A stretch of 64,000 bases of DNA from Megaustenia siamemsis (Eukaryota > Mollusca > Gastropoda > Stylommatophora > Ariophantidae): assembly GCA_032433765.1 (NCBI GenBank), contig JAVIAB010000160.1, forward strand, positions 14,314,307 to 14,378,306. Reading direction: 5' to 3'. The notes beneath the pieces were generated by a model. That model saw only the letters and a list, made by a program, of their open reading frames with translations, was not told the DNA's origin and did no database searches. Position numbers and translations under genes: made by a program. Below, piece after piece: positions 53,481 through 64,000 of this stretch (positions are counted from its first letter, which is position 1; the number at the start of each line of letters is the position of its first letter).

Positions 53481-54514
53481 GAATGTTAGGAATTAAACTA
53501 GTTTTAGTAAGCAGGTAAATGCTACATACTAAAACATACGAGTGTTATCGTTTTTGGGAGCTTTAGAGATGAGTACTAACTGCCCTCTGAACCTAGTTTC
53601 CACATGTAATTTGTCTATGTCCCCTGATAAAGACTTTAAATAAAAACGTTCTTAGCCCTGTCGCTTATTCGTTTAGCTGTAACATGCACTCTATATGTGT
53701 GTATGTGTTTTTATTTATTTGTTATTTGTTGCACTTGTCTTGCTATGAATTGTCTAATTATGTTATAAATTAGTCAGCTATCAACTGTTTAGGTTCCTAC
53801 CATTTTATCTATGAAATGTTTCATTTTAAAGTGAAGGGAATTAAATATTCAGACATCAAAATATTCAGCTTTCAATAATTCCGTTCACATCTGCTTCAAC
53901 TATATAACATGAAAGCATGCAATTACATTATTACACTCTTTTACATTCTCGTATTTTTGTTTCAAAAAGGGTATGCTTACATTAAATATATAATTAATTA
54001 CATTTATATAAGAGTTCATTGCATTTTGATCATTCTTCCTGAATATAAAAACAACTGTTGCTAAGTAATTAAATCTAAACGGTTTAACCCCACCACCCTC
54101 TCTCCACGCGTTATCCAATCCAGACACCCCACAACCACCCACAGAAATTCTATACATAAGTCTTCTATCCGTCTCTTGAATGTCTGATCTCTGTGTAATT
54201 GTGTCTGTACGTGTCTTCTATAGTAAAAAAAAATATCATTGGACATTTTCAGCACGCGTGAGTGGTTTTAATCGGCGCAGCTTATTGGCCCAAACCATTA
54301 TGGAGATGATAGTAATATCAAATAAGTACCTCCATTTATGATTGGCTTTTGTATTTACATAATGCGGGTATGTGCTGTTATAACTTAACACTGGAAACGG
54401 GTGGTAGAAGTGGCCATTTTAGGTGTCTGTTAAAGACGGTATCTAGAGAGAGGAAGATTGTTGAGAGTGTAGATTATTGTTTGTGATAATCTATTGTTAT
54501 GACGCAGATGAAAA
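53481..54514. other. no gene seen
   Basis: AT-rich. Short minus-strand frames near 53900-54255 have no domain. One ATGCGGGT (54362) is noted under rejected observations. Confidence 0.45.
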
Positions 54515-54720
54515 CTAAACAAATGGAAGTTAAACTATTGGAAACTAAACATTTGGAAATTAAACAACTAGAAACTAAACAACAGGGATGGGAACTAAAC
54601 AATTGGAAGCTAAACAATTGGAAATTAAACAATTGGAAATTAAACATTTGGAAACTAAACAAATAGAAACTGTACAAATGAAAGCTAAACAATTGAAAAC
54701 TAAACAATTGAAAATAAACT
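54515..54720 (+). repeat. 15-bp minisatellite, about 13 copies
   Basis: Monomer TAAACAATTGGAAAC, with AAATGGAAG and ACTAGAAAC variants; loose units continue to about 55000. Confidence 0.9.
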
Positions 54721-55479
54721 GTCGGGCGTGGAACAACTGAAAGTTATTAAGCAGTTTAAACATAAACAGTTGGAAATTAGATGGCTGTTTTAAACAGCAT
54801 TGAGCTCAACAGTGTTGAAGTAAATAGCTTGAAGTGAAACAATTGAAATATCAGATAGACAGTGTACAACTCACTTGAAGAATGCTCAATAAACAGAAGC
54901 TAAACAACTAGCAGTCACGCGAATGAAAACTAAACGGCTGGAGCGGGAACCAGGAGAAAGTTTATAATAAACAAATTAGAAGCTAAGTAGTTAAACATTA
55001 AACAATAAGATACTTACATTTAAAAACTAAACCCAAAGGACATTCTGTGCGGTTTCGCCTTATGTCTTTTGGCGTGTGCTGAGACTGCTATGATGGGGAC
55101 TACAGTTACCTTTCTTTGTTTGGAAGATGAGTTATAATTCGGATGATTCCACTGGCACGGGCGGTTGAGCAATTATGGATTTTAATTCGCTTGCAGTGAT
55201 ACTGAGGCCTTCCATAACCAATAACCAATAACCAATAACCCAAAGGAGCTAAACATTTTGAATTAAACAGTAAACTTGAAGTAGTTAAAACACAATTAAG
55301 CGACGGTCTATTACGCCTATTGACCTATATGAGGCATAGCGTGTTGGTGTCCATATTTTTCAATGGGTTTTGTCAAATACACGGCTGATATGGCAACACG
55401 CTAGACATCACCATTATTTCGTTGTATTATTTGACATTATTGTAAGTTTTTTTTAATTATGCAAATCGGTATAGTTTTA

Positions 55480-55483
<4 letters not shown>
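54721..55483. other. no gene seen
   Basis: Degenerate AAACAATTGAAA-like units at the left, then unassigned DNA with three CCAATAA repeats at about 55217-55240. Confidence 0.45.
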
Positions 55484-55541
<58 letters not shown>

Positions 55542-56070
55542 AATGTACTATCAACCCTTACGTATGCGTGTGAAAGCTGGAAAACAACAAGAGATATAGA
55601 AACAAAGTTGAACGCATTCGAAAATTAATGTCTAAGGAAAATACTTGGTATAGCGTGGAACGAATTCAAAACAAACGAGGAAATTAGAGAAATCGCCAAT
55701 CAACCACTAATATCTTCAGTAATAAAGAAAAGACGATGGTCATATGTTGGACATGTGATGAGAAGAGATAATAACCGAATAGCAAAGCAAGCCCTCATAT
55801 GGGAAACAACAGGTAAAAGAAAAAGAGGAAGACCCAGGGAGACACTGAGAAGAACATTAATGAGAGAGGCAAGAGCAGCAGGAATCGGCTCCCTCAATGA
55901 GATAGAACTGCTTGCACAGAACAGAGACAGATGGCGAGATTTGATAAAATATCTTTAAAAGAAAACTGCTAGAACAAAAAAATTCATATAGGAGAAGGTG
56001 TATCTTGGTCTACGCCCTATGGGCCGGTTACGGCTCGAAAGGTCAATAGATAGAGATAGATAGATATATA
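55484..56070 (+). mobile_element. (TA)n followed by LINE group B 3' end
   Basis: (TA)n to 55538, then STLTYACESWKTTRDIETKL, KLNAFE, LRKILGIAWNEFKTNEEIRE, then YVGHVMRRDNNRIAKQALIW, RGRPRETLRRTLMREARAAG, AQNRDRWRDLIKYL-stop (55956). The 3' end GCCCTATGGGCCGGTTACGG then CTCGAAAGG passes into (GATA)n. One internal stop; otherwise the cleanest copy of this group. Confidence 0.9.
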
Positions 56071-56224
56071 TATAAATTAGACTTGTGTGATGTCACTTAA
56101 ACTGAGCTATTTTATCCTAAATCCTGCATGTAGGAGCATCACGCTGTCCTTGCCCTGAGCGGTAGGTAAGTGGGTGCGATGGCCACGGATTACAACATGT
56201 CCTGGGGGCAGTCCTAAGGATGTT

Positions 56225-56715
56225 AGGGCCATGGTTTATTTTGTGGTTGATAGTTTATTTCTTGTGATCCTCCTCTGCTTTTTCTTGTTATTTCCTTCCT
56301 CATTTGCCTTTCGGCGTCGAGGAAAGATATAATTAGCGGTTCTTTGCTCTTCTGTTCGCTTATGCTGCTGTTATGTTTCCTAGTGCTTCTAATATTCCAC
56401 GAATCCATTTTTTTCGGGGTCGACCCTTGGGTATGGTGTTCACGCAACGCTTATTGAGTGAGGGCTCGTGGTGTTGTGTTTTGATCACTCTGCCTTGTCA
56501 CGTGGCCAAACCATTTTATGTGTTGTTTCTTTATATATTCTATGTCGGGAGTTATTTCTAGCTTTTTTTCTAAGTTTTCCATTTCTGATCTTATCTCTCA
56601 GGCTGTTTCCTGTCATTTGTCTAACGCATTTAATCTCAGTTGAGGTTATTTTTCCTATTGTTCTTGTTCTTGCATCTAGGGTCCAGGACTGGCACATGTA
56701 GCACAACGTTGGAAT
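56225..56715 (-). mobile_element. LINE group G 3' end, minus strand
   Basis: Minus strand: RQMTGNSLRDKIRNGKLRKK, then YKETTHKMVWPRDKAE, then R-x-DPEKNG-FVEY and the end toward AATAAACCATGGCCC. 5'-truncated. Confidence 0.82.
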
Positions 56716-56964
56716 GTTCTGAAGTCAACAATTTTATGCTTATATTGTGACCTGCATTCTACAGTCGATCTACATTTTCCAAATAGTGACCTGACGTCAA
56801 AGTTAAGGTCGGCAGTAACAGGAAGAGAAAACAAGAGCCCTTGCATCATAAATCATGTGACTTTTTATTGTGGGATTAAAACAGTTGAAATGCCGTTAGA
56901 GGACATATAGGGCTGATAGGGGCTCCCGCATATTGTCTCTATCCTGGACGAGCTGTTAGATTAT
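56716..56964. other. no gene seen
   Basis: No recognisable element. Confidence 0.45.
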
Positions 56965-57335
56965 AGAGGGTGAGTCTATGCCTGCCAACCTTGCCTCTTT
57001 TGTTAGAATCCTTTTCAGTGTTTCTCGAAGTCATCCTCCTTTTCTCTGATTTGATGTTTCCTATTTCAGACCATGTTTAGTAATTCTCTGGTCATTTCTT
57101 CTAAATACATGCCCGGCATATGTCCATCTTCTTTTCTTAATAGTAGACGAGGTAAATTATTGCATGATCATTTCTTGTATTTCAGCATTTCTCTTGAATT
57201 CATTTTATTTAATTCAAATTATATTTTATTTGTCTTCAAATGCGTTGAGTTTTTTTTTCAGTCTCCTTTGTTATTGTCCAGCTTTCACACGCATAAGTGA
57301 GGGTGGGTAAAATGTTCGAGTTAAAAATACAGTCT
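56965..57335 (-). mobile_element. LINE group B fragment, minus strand
   Basis: Minus strand: KLNAFE-like codons, then KRRWTYAGHVFR, then RETLKRILTKEARLAGI. Same order as 55600-55900; heavily decayed. Confidence 0.7.
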
Positions 57336-58079
57336 TGTTTTTTTCCTGAACACATTTGATCGTGTTTTATGTATATATAACAATAGTATTATTCTCAAAT
57401 GTTAAATACTTAGACCAACTCGGGTTGTTGAAAAGCGCGCTTTTGTTGAGATAAGAGTAAATAAAACAACAACACAAAGCTGCGGAAAACCAAGAATTAG
57501 AGGAAGAAGATAAATAAGAATTAAAGTAATGTTCATAAAAGGTAAATGAGATTGAACCACTTGTGATAATGAACATTTTATTATTTATTATTTTAGCTTA
57601 ATGCGGTGTATGTATGTATTGCTATTGATTCTCATTGTTAAATTTTGTCGTTTCTTTCTCGATTTTCTTTGTGAAATGCAGCTCGGATAAATCCTAGAAT
57701 ACACCGGTTGTACATTTATTAGGCATGTACCGAGAATTAGCGAGGGGCACGTGCTAAAATTCACGTGTCGTTTGGAAGTTTTTTAACATTTTTTTTTTAC
57801 AAATATATATTTTTTTTAATGCGTGTCCCACAGACATCGTTTGAACCAGCAGAAAACGTGTCGTCCTTTTGTTGGTAAATGCTGGTATTTACCATAACAA
57901 TAGCACACGCGATAACAACATATCAATCCGTGATAAAATATCAACGCCACTAAAGGAAGGTCTGGAGGGGGAGAGGGGGGGGGGGCATTAATCGTTGAAC
58001 TTGTGAATCGTTTTTTTCTTTACATAAACTATTTACACTATACACGATTATGAAATTCAATTTATTTTAGACCTGACTA
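57336..58079. other. no gene seen
   Basis: AT-rich with a G run at about 57968-57985. No recognisable element. Confidence 0.45.
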
Positions 58080-58205
58080 AATCTCTCATTCTCAATTATG
58101 GAAGTGAATCATAGACAATCGAATATCAGACAGCAAAATCTTTGCAGGGCAAAGAAATGTAGTTTTATAATGGAAAAAAAAATTGTTGAGAATACCATGG
58201 ACATG
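58080..58205 (+). mobile_element. LINE group A fragment, left part (split)
   Basis: Reads Y-G-S-E-S-x-T-I-E-Y-Q-T-A-K-S-L then MLRIPW-like codons (GTTGAGAATACCATGGACAT). It is cut by a SINE-1 and an array; the 3' end resumes at 58955. Confidence 0.75.
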
Positions 58206-58213
58206 GCATAACT

Positions 58214-58425
58214 ATGGGAGCCGCGATAGCTCAGTGGCTAGTGAACTTACAAAGGACAAGAGGTAGGATTCGACCCCAACCGACGGCTTCCGGTTCACCC
58301 AGCCTTTAATGGGTACCGCATTTTTTCTGGGAAAATAAAACGGCACAGGCGTAATACCGACCACATTACCCCAAAAATCATGTGCCGAAGGTCTGTAAAA
58401 TTTATGGTCACTAACACCATATTCC
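58214..58425 (+). mobile_element. SINE-1, 3'-truncated
   Basis: Head GGGAGCCGCGATAGCTCAGT, decayed B box (GGATTCGACCCC), body, and stops after ACTAACACCATATTCC. Confidence 0.87.
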
Positions 58426-58504
58426 AATATCAAACAGCGTTATCAATAACATAACCCATAAAATGTGACGTTGCTCATTGAAATATATGGGCACTAACAG
58501 TATA

Positions 58505-58885
58505 TTCATCATAGTCTCCTCATACGTCCCCTCATAGTCTCCTCATACTTCTATTCATACGTCTCCCCATAAATCTCTTCATACGTCTCCCCATACGTCT
58601 CCCCATATGTCTCCCCAAACGTCTCCTCATACGTCTTCCCATACGTCTCCCCAAACGTCTCCTCACACGTCTCCCCATACGTCTCCCCAAACGTCTCCCC
58701 ATATGTCTCCCCAAACGTCTCCTCACACGTCTCCCCATACGTCTCCCCAAACGTCTCCCCATACGTCTCCCCAAACGTCTCCTCGTACGTCTCCTCATAC
58801 GTCCCCCATATGTCTCCCCATACGTCTCCCCAAACATCTCCCCATATGTCTCCCCAAACGTCTCCTCATACGTCTTCTCATACGT
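58505..58885 (+). repeat. 12-bp minisatellite, about 30 copies
   Basis: Monomer ACGTCTCCCCAT, with CAAACGTCTCC and CATATGTCTCC variants alternating. Read-through frames on both strands (TSPHTSPQ and arginine-rich RRMGRRLG). Confidence 0.94.
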
Positions 58886-58954
58886 ATGGAAAGTAACATG
58901 TGGTATTTTGTGTAACATTTGGAACAAATTATTATACTTGAATCGACATAAGAA

Positions 58955-59085
58955 AACAAAAAAGAAAGGATACTAGACAGTTTAAGAGAACTTTAATGAA
59001 AGTCAATAACGAAATGATTAAACAAGTGTAGAGACAAAAAGTTGTGCATAGACATGATCACTCGTGCCAGCATGCTCAGTGTTTT
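58955..59085 (+). mobile_element. LINE group A fragment, right part
   Basis: ERILDSLRE-like codons, then the end ATAGACATGATCACTCGTGC then CAGCATGCTCAGTG. Completes the copy begun at 58080. Confidence 0.72.
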
Positions 59086-59104
59086 ATAGTGTAGATATTT
59101 CTAG

Positions 59105-59550
59105 TAGCTATTTGCTGGTGTTTTGGTATTTCTATGTTCTGTTCTCTTTTTGGTATTTCTATGTTCTGTTCTTTTCTGTTTTGGTATTTCTATGTTCTGT
59201 TCTTTTCTGTTTGGGCATTTCTATGTTTTGTTCTGTTCTGTTTTGGTATTTCTATGTTCTGTTCTTTTCTGTTTTGGTATTTCTATGTTCTGTTCTTTTC
59301 TGTTTTGGTATTTCTATGTTCTGTTCTTTTCTGTTTTGGTATTTCTATGTTGTGTTCTTTTCTGTTTTGGTATTTCTATGTTCTGTTCTTTTCTGTTTTG
59401 GTATTTCTATGTTGTGTTCTTTTCTGTTTTGGTATTTCTATGTTCAGTTATTTTCTGTTTTGGTATTTCTATCTTCTGTTCTTTTCTGTTTTTGTATTTC
59501 TATGTTCTATTCTGTTCTGTTTTTTGTATTTCTATGTTCTATTCTGTTCT
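59105..59550 (+). repeat. 31-bp minisatellite, about 14 copies
   Basis: Monomer GGTATTTCTATGTTCTGTTC then TTTTCTGTTTT. Open in all plus phases (up to 192 residues). Confidence 0.95.
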
Positions 59551-59589
59551 ATTTAACAACGTCGAAAATAAGTGGTGTTTTTGTTGTTG

Positions 59590-59720
59590 TTATAGTTATT
59601 CTCACTGCACACGGGACAAACCCATAGGTACTCCGATATCTCTCTTAGGGATCTCGAGAACATCTGTGGAGAATCCTGGCCCGCATGCACGAACTCCGTA
59701 GCACGGTCTGGGATCCACAT
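59590..59720 (-). repeat. dispersed element H, 3' end, minus strand
   Basis: CACTGCACACGGGACAAACC then CATAGGTACTCCGATATCTC, then GGAGAATCCTGGCCCGCATG. Homologous to 28905-29035; its GCACGAACTCCGTAGCACGG motif is the first unit of the following array. Confidence 0.8.
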
Positions 59721-60995
59721 GCACGAGCTCCGTAGTGAGGTCTGGGGTCCACATGCACGAACTCCGTAGCGCGGTCTGGGATCCACATGCACGAGCTCCG
59801 TAGTGAGGTCTGGGGTCCACATGCACGAACTCCGTAGCGCGGTCTGGGATCCACATGCACGAGCTCCGTAGTGAGGTCTGGGGTCCACATGCACGAACTC
59901 CGTAGCGCGGTCTGGGATCCACATGCACGAGCTCCGTAGTGAGGTCTGGGGTCCACATGCACGAGCTCCGTAGTGAGGTCTGGGGTCCACATGCACGAAC
60001 TCCGTAGTGAGGTCTGGGGTCCACATGCACGAACTCCGTAGTGAGGTCTGGGGTCCACATGCACGATCTCCGTAGTGAGGTCTGGAGTCCACATGCACGA
60101 GCTCCGTAGTGAGGTCTGGGATCCACATGCACGAACTCCGTAGTGAGGTCTGGGGTCCACATGCACGAGCTCCGTAGTGCGGTCTGGGACCCACATGCAC
60201 GAACTCCATAGTGCGGTCTGGGACCCACATGCACGAACTCCATAGTGCAGTCTGGGACCCACATGCACGAACTCCGTAGCACGGTCTGGGACCCATATGC
60301 ACGAGCTCCGTAGCACGATCTGGGGTCCACATGCACGAACTCCGTAGCACGGTCTGGACCCACATGCACGAACTCAGTATTGCGGTCTGGGACCCACATG
60401 CACGAACTCAGTATTGCGGTCTGGGACCCACATGCACGAACTCCGTAGCACGGTCTGGGATCCACATGCACGAGCTCCGTAGCACGGTCTGGGACCCACA
60501 TGCACGAACTCCGTAGCACGGTCTGGGGCCCACATGCACGAACTCCGTAGCACGATCTGGGGTCCACATGCACGAACTCCGTAGCACGGTCTGGGACCCA
60601 CATGCACGAACTCCGTAGCACGGTCTGGGACCCACATGCACGAACTCCGTAGCACGGTCTGGGTCCCACATGCACGAACTCTGTATCACGGTCTAGGACC
60701 CACATGCACGAGCTCCGTAGCACGGTCTGGGACCCACATGCACGAACTCCGTAGCACGGTCTAGGACCCACATGCACGAAGTCCGTAGCACGGTCTGGGG
60801 TCCACATGCACGAGCTTCGTAACAAGATCTGGGATCCACATGCACGAGCTCCGTAGCGCGGTCTGGGATCCATATGCACGAACTCCGTAGCACGGTCTGG
60901 GACCCACATGCACGAACTCCGTAGCACGGTCTGGGACCCACATGCACGAGCTCCGTAGCACGGTCTGGGACCCACGTGCACGAACTCCGTAGCAC
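59690..60995 (+). repeat. 34-bp minisatellite, about 38 copies
   Basis: Monomer: CATGCACGAACTCCGTAGCA then CGGTCTGGGACCCA. The left third alternates GCGCGG- and GTGAGG-type units as 68-bp dimers; the right third is homogeneous. A 465-residue minus-strand frame (period about RACGSQTVLRSSCMWVPD) is read-through. Confidence 0.96.
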
Positions 60996-61059
60996 GCACT
61001 GGGATCCCCTGGGATATTTTTTCTGATAATTTTGACCGGGCAGAGGCTACATTTTATGG

Positions 61060-61185
61060 CTTACTCTTTCATTTTGTAACTGCCAAGGATTTTTAACGTG
61101 CGCAAGTGTACACGGGACCTCTTGTTTACTGCCGTTATTCGGGAGGGCTATATTATCGGATCTCTCTACCCAAGAGATGGGGGAG
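61060..61185 (+). mobile_element. SINE-3 fragment, copy 2
   Basis: AACTGCCAAGGATTTTTAAC then GTGCGCAAGTGTACACGGGA, matching 18585-18625. Confidence 0.6.
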
Positions 61186-61189
61186 CAGA

Positions 61190-61545
61190 AGCGCATGCGA
61201 CCTGCGGTCACAATAGCAGGGTCAGCGCACCATCAGCTGACCAAGACCTAGCAGTTCTACCTCCTCGTGGTCTCCCCTGGTAACAGTCTGTGTCAAACCA
61301 GACTGGCTAACAGAAGCTAGGATCGCCGTGTTCCCTGTAGTGGTGGCTGTTACTGATATAGAGGACCAAGTATTGCAGTACCTCTGGGCTGAACTAGTAG
61401 TTTCCCAGCATAGCCTGGGATAGACGAACTCCAACCTCTCCAGTAAGAGCCGGGAATGTCAAGAAAGCCATTACGACCCGCCACATCAATGAATCAAAGG
61501 GCAACCTGCCCGCATCAACTCGTGGCAATCCGTCAACAACAACAA
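61190..61545 (+). repeat. dispersed repeat SINE-5, copy 2
   Basis: Direct repeat of 28236-28585; ends in (CAA)n. Confidence 0.75.
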
Positions 61546-62049
61546 CTATCCAAGAGATCATGGGAGAGTAAAGTCACGGAATTTAATGCTACAGTCATAT
61601 TTTGGATATATTGCATGACTTAACGATACAGTCATATTTTGAATATACTGCAGACATGGCTTCCACAAATATATATCTAGATATGAAGCATCCGCGACTC
61701 CAACTAAGCGCCACACTCCCCTTATTTGACCGTGCTTTATTCCCGGCAGCTCCGATGGTGGAGATCCTAGCTTCCGCGGGTCAGAGGAAGTCATCGGCAT
61801 GCTAATTATTTGATGAAAACCACACGCGTGGTCTTAAATGTCAGAAGTTTTCTGAATCTGCAAAGTCCTGACACCATCCGGTGCACGCGGCAAGGTCACA
61901 GAACGGAGAAGCTCGAGCGACGGTATTCCGCCAAGGACATGTCCTGGAGGTTTTGTCTCGTGGCATGAATGAGGCTCGGGACTTTTCATTAATTTCAAAC
62001 TGGTATTAACTTTTATTCGTTTTCTTTATGAATATGGTTTGAGAATCGT
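61546..62049. other. no gene seen
   Basis: Non-repetitive-looking DNA. The short frame at 61558-61800 has no domain. A 16-bp motif (ACAGTCATATTTTG) occurs twice at 61592 and 61629. Confidence 0.4.
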
Positions 62050-62290
62050 CATCAGCAGGTCTCATGTCCTTTGCAAAACTTTGCATTCACCACAGCCTTT
62101 CTGAAAGAAGCCTTGTCTAGCCAGATCTCCCACTTCTTCTGTGGTTATGTTCAAAGTCTCCTTGATGTCTTGAAACCACCTTCTTCTTGGTCTGCCGCTG
62201 ATGTATCACTTAGGAACCATACCTTCCATTATTAGTCTTTCCAGCCCGTCTTTTGGCTTGGTCATAGTATTCTAATTTTCTCTGTAGAAT
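62050..62290 (-). mobile_element. LINE group E 3' end, minus strand
   Basis: Minus strand: MEGMVPK-like codons, then RQTKKKVVSRHQGDFEHN-like sequence, then one copy of the GGAGATCTGGCTAGACAAGG segment and the end toward CATGAGACCTGCTGATGACG. It is the unexpanded counterpart of 50730-51165. Confidence 0.8.
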
Positions 62291-62356
62291 GTGTTTATAA
62301 AGCCAGTTAAGCCAAGTTTGAGTATAGAATTCTGTAGTGACTCAAAGTTTTTGCAC

Positions 62357-62403
<47 letters not shown>

Positions 62404-62546
62404 TGATACACCAGGTACCGGAATAAGAGATCCCTTGCATATAAAGTGTAATAAAGGAGAAATATGTTCTCCTGTATTTAATTGAGCTTGCTTATAATGA
62501 TTCAGCAATAGGGAACTGTATTTAATTATGAGGAGAAAAAAATTAA
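62291..62546. repeat. (TA)n at 62362-62400 in unassigned DNA
   Basis: About 20 TA units; otherwise nothing recognised. Confidence 0.8.
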
Positions 62547-62786
62547 AGAGCTCCGTCACGCCAAGTGGTGTATAGGGAATATGGTGTTAGTAACCATAAT
62601 TTATACAGAACTTCAGCACATCACTTTTGGTGTAATGTGGTCGGTGTTACGTCCGTGCTGCTTTACTTTCCCAGAAAAAAATCCGGTACCCATTTAAGGC
62701 TGCGTGAACCGGAAGCTGTCGATCAGGATTGAACCCAATCTCTAGTCCTTCGTAGTTCACTAGCCACTGAGCTATCGCAGCTCTCA
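62547..62786 (-). mobile_element. SINE-1, complete, minus strand
   Basis: Reversed tail AAAGAGCTCCGTCACGCCAA at the left and head GAGCTATCGCAGCTCTC at the right. B box decayed (GGATTGAACCC). Confidence 0.85.
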
Positions 62787-62867
62787 ATTATGAGGAAGCC
62801 AGGTATTAATTGTCTAAGCCTTGCAAGCAAGGCCGTTATACAGTGTCAACTTAAGCATGTTCCCTCT

Positions 62868-63320
62868 AGATTAAACACTCAGCAAAGTCGATGTTTAGAA
62901 CTAGATTAAACAATCAGCAAAGTCGATGTTCGGAACTAGATTAAACAATCAGCAAAGTCGATGTTTAGAACTAGATTAAACAATTAGCAAAGTCCATGTT
63001 TAGAACTAGATTAAACAATCAGCAAAGTCGATGTTTAGAACTAGATTAAACAATCAGCAAAGTCGATGTTTAGAACTAGATTAAACAATCAGCAAAGTCG
63101 ATGTTTAGAACTAGATTAAACAATCAGCAAAGTCGATGTTTAGAACTAGATTAAACAATCAGCAAAGTCGATGTTTAGAACTAGATTAAACAATCAGCAA
63201 AGTCGATGTTTAGAACTAGATTAAACAATCAGCAAAGTCGATGTTTAGAACTAGATTAAACAATCAGCAAAGTCGATGTTTAGAACTAGATTAAACAATC
63301 AGCAAAGTCGATGTTTAGAG
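62868..63320 (+). repeat. 35-bp minisatellite, about 13 copies
   Basis: Monomer: TAGATTAAACAATCAGCAAA then GTCGATGTTTAGAAC. Nearly homogeneous, so recently homogenised or young. Confidence 0.96.
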
Positions 63321-63737
63321 TCTATGAACATTTGAAGCTATTTTATGTTATCGTCTATTATTATTTTTGATTATCTTATTACAATAAGAACCCCGAACCC
63401 TACCCTCCATCCCCCCCCCCCCCCGAGTGCACGTGTGGATCTTTTAGTTTGTTTCACGTATTGCCATTTGTATGACGTGGGGAAATATTGTCAATCCAAC
63501 TTTTGGGTAGTATTCTTGTTCCACTCTCTTGTTAAAGCTAATTGTTAATGTTTGCTATGGGACACTGTTTGTTTACTGTCGTGTTAAATGCACAAACAAT
63601 TCACTTTGTTGTGGTTTATTGTAGGCTAGAAATTACTTACTAAAATTAATCGTCTCATATAGCCTGATTTTACTTTTTCATTTTTCAATTTAAACATTAA
63701 ACAAACACGCTAGGAGAGAGTAAGATAGAGATCAAGA
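63321..63737. other. no gene seen; poly(C) at 63411-63424
   Basis: AT-rich with one C run. Confidence 0.5.
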
Positions 63738-63765
63738 AAGAAAGAAAGAAAGAAAGAAAGAAGGA

Positions 63766-63809
<44 letters not shown>

Positions 63810-64000
63810 AAAAAAAAGAAAAAAAGCAAAAGAGAAAAACGAAAGAAAGAAAGAAAGAAAGAAAGAGAAATATAGAGAAATATAGATAGAGAGAAAGACA
63901 AGTAGAAAGAGAAAGAGTAGAAGTGACTGAGAGTGAGAAAAGAGAGAGAGAGAATGAGAGAGAGATAGAGGGAGAGAAAGAGAAAGTGAAAGTGAGAGAT
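63738..64000 (+). repeat. (GAAA)n and purine-rich microsatellite
   Basis: GAAAGAAAGAAAGAAA, then GAGAGAGA-rich sequence to the window edge; strictly purine on the plus strand over long runs. Confidence 0.95.

Noticed and set aside
54362..54369. ATGCGGGT, a perfect GCM binding consensus, about 4.5 kb upstream of gcm exon A (possible autoregulation)
   Set aside because: With two degenerate positions the 8-mer is expected about eight times by chance in 64 kb counting both strands, so one site means nothing on its own.
59602..60999. A 465-residue minus-strand frame, the longest in the window
   Set aside because: 34-bp array read-through; all three minus phases are open for long distances and element H explains the origin.
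49897..64000. N-terminal coding exon of gcm
   Set aside because: I looked on the minus strand for a WDIND-like start joined in phase 0 and did not find a convincing one, so none is annotated.

Overview
The window looks like nuclear DNA from an invertebrate animal. Coding is sparse, introns have GT-AG borders, non-LTR retrotransposon (LINE) debris and tRNA-derived SINEs are dense, and minisatellites are unusually abundant. By my own tally, arrays of 12-61 bp monomers cover roughly a third of the 64 kb. The LINE types, which end in short GAT or GATA repeats, and the SINE style would suit a mollusc or another lophotrochozoan, but that is an inference and I cannot name a species.

One protein-coding gene can be supported. 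On the minus strand, four exons (49896-49647, 45574-45363, 43419-43329, 41171-39925) join with matching phases into one 599-residue open frame. It encodes a glial cells missing (GCM) transcription factor: the zinc-binding GCM domain is split over the first two exons seen, and a long Ser/Pro-rich tail occupies the last exon. The start of the gene was not found. Its introns (about 4.1, 1.9 and 2.2 kb) are filled with LINE and SINE copies and minisatellites. Nearly all other long open frames are read-through of tandem repeats whose monomer is a multiple of three or lacks stops.

Layout: 1-9.7 kb has a foldback repeat, nested SINE/LINE insertions, a 2.4 kb 19-bp array and a 31-bp array. 9.7-18.5 kb holds the large 61-, 38-, 45- and 37-bp arrays plus LINE ends. 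18.5-25 kb has nested SINEs, a 479-bp element with 29-bp perfect terminal inverted repeats, and a LINE with a minisatellite inside its reading frame. 25-39 kb alternates LINE 3' ends with arrays. 39.5-50 kb is gcm. 50-64 kb is again LINE fragments and arrays.

The most interesting pattern is that several minisatellites can be traced to a sequence inside a retroposon. The series runs from fresh duplications (38 bp x2 at 36831; 19 bp x3+ at 24861) through small arrays (49 bp at 42242; 61 bp x4 at 50881) to large ones (25 bp at 24104; 34 bp at 59690; 61 bp at 9757). In most cases another copy of the same element in the window shows the unexpanded state. For the reader: LINE groups A-G and SINE-1 to SINE-5 are labels local to this window.
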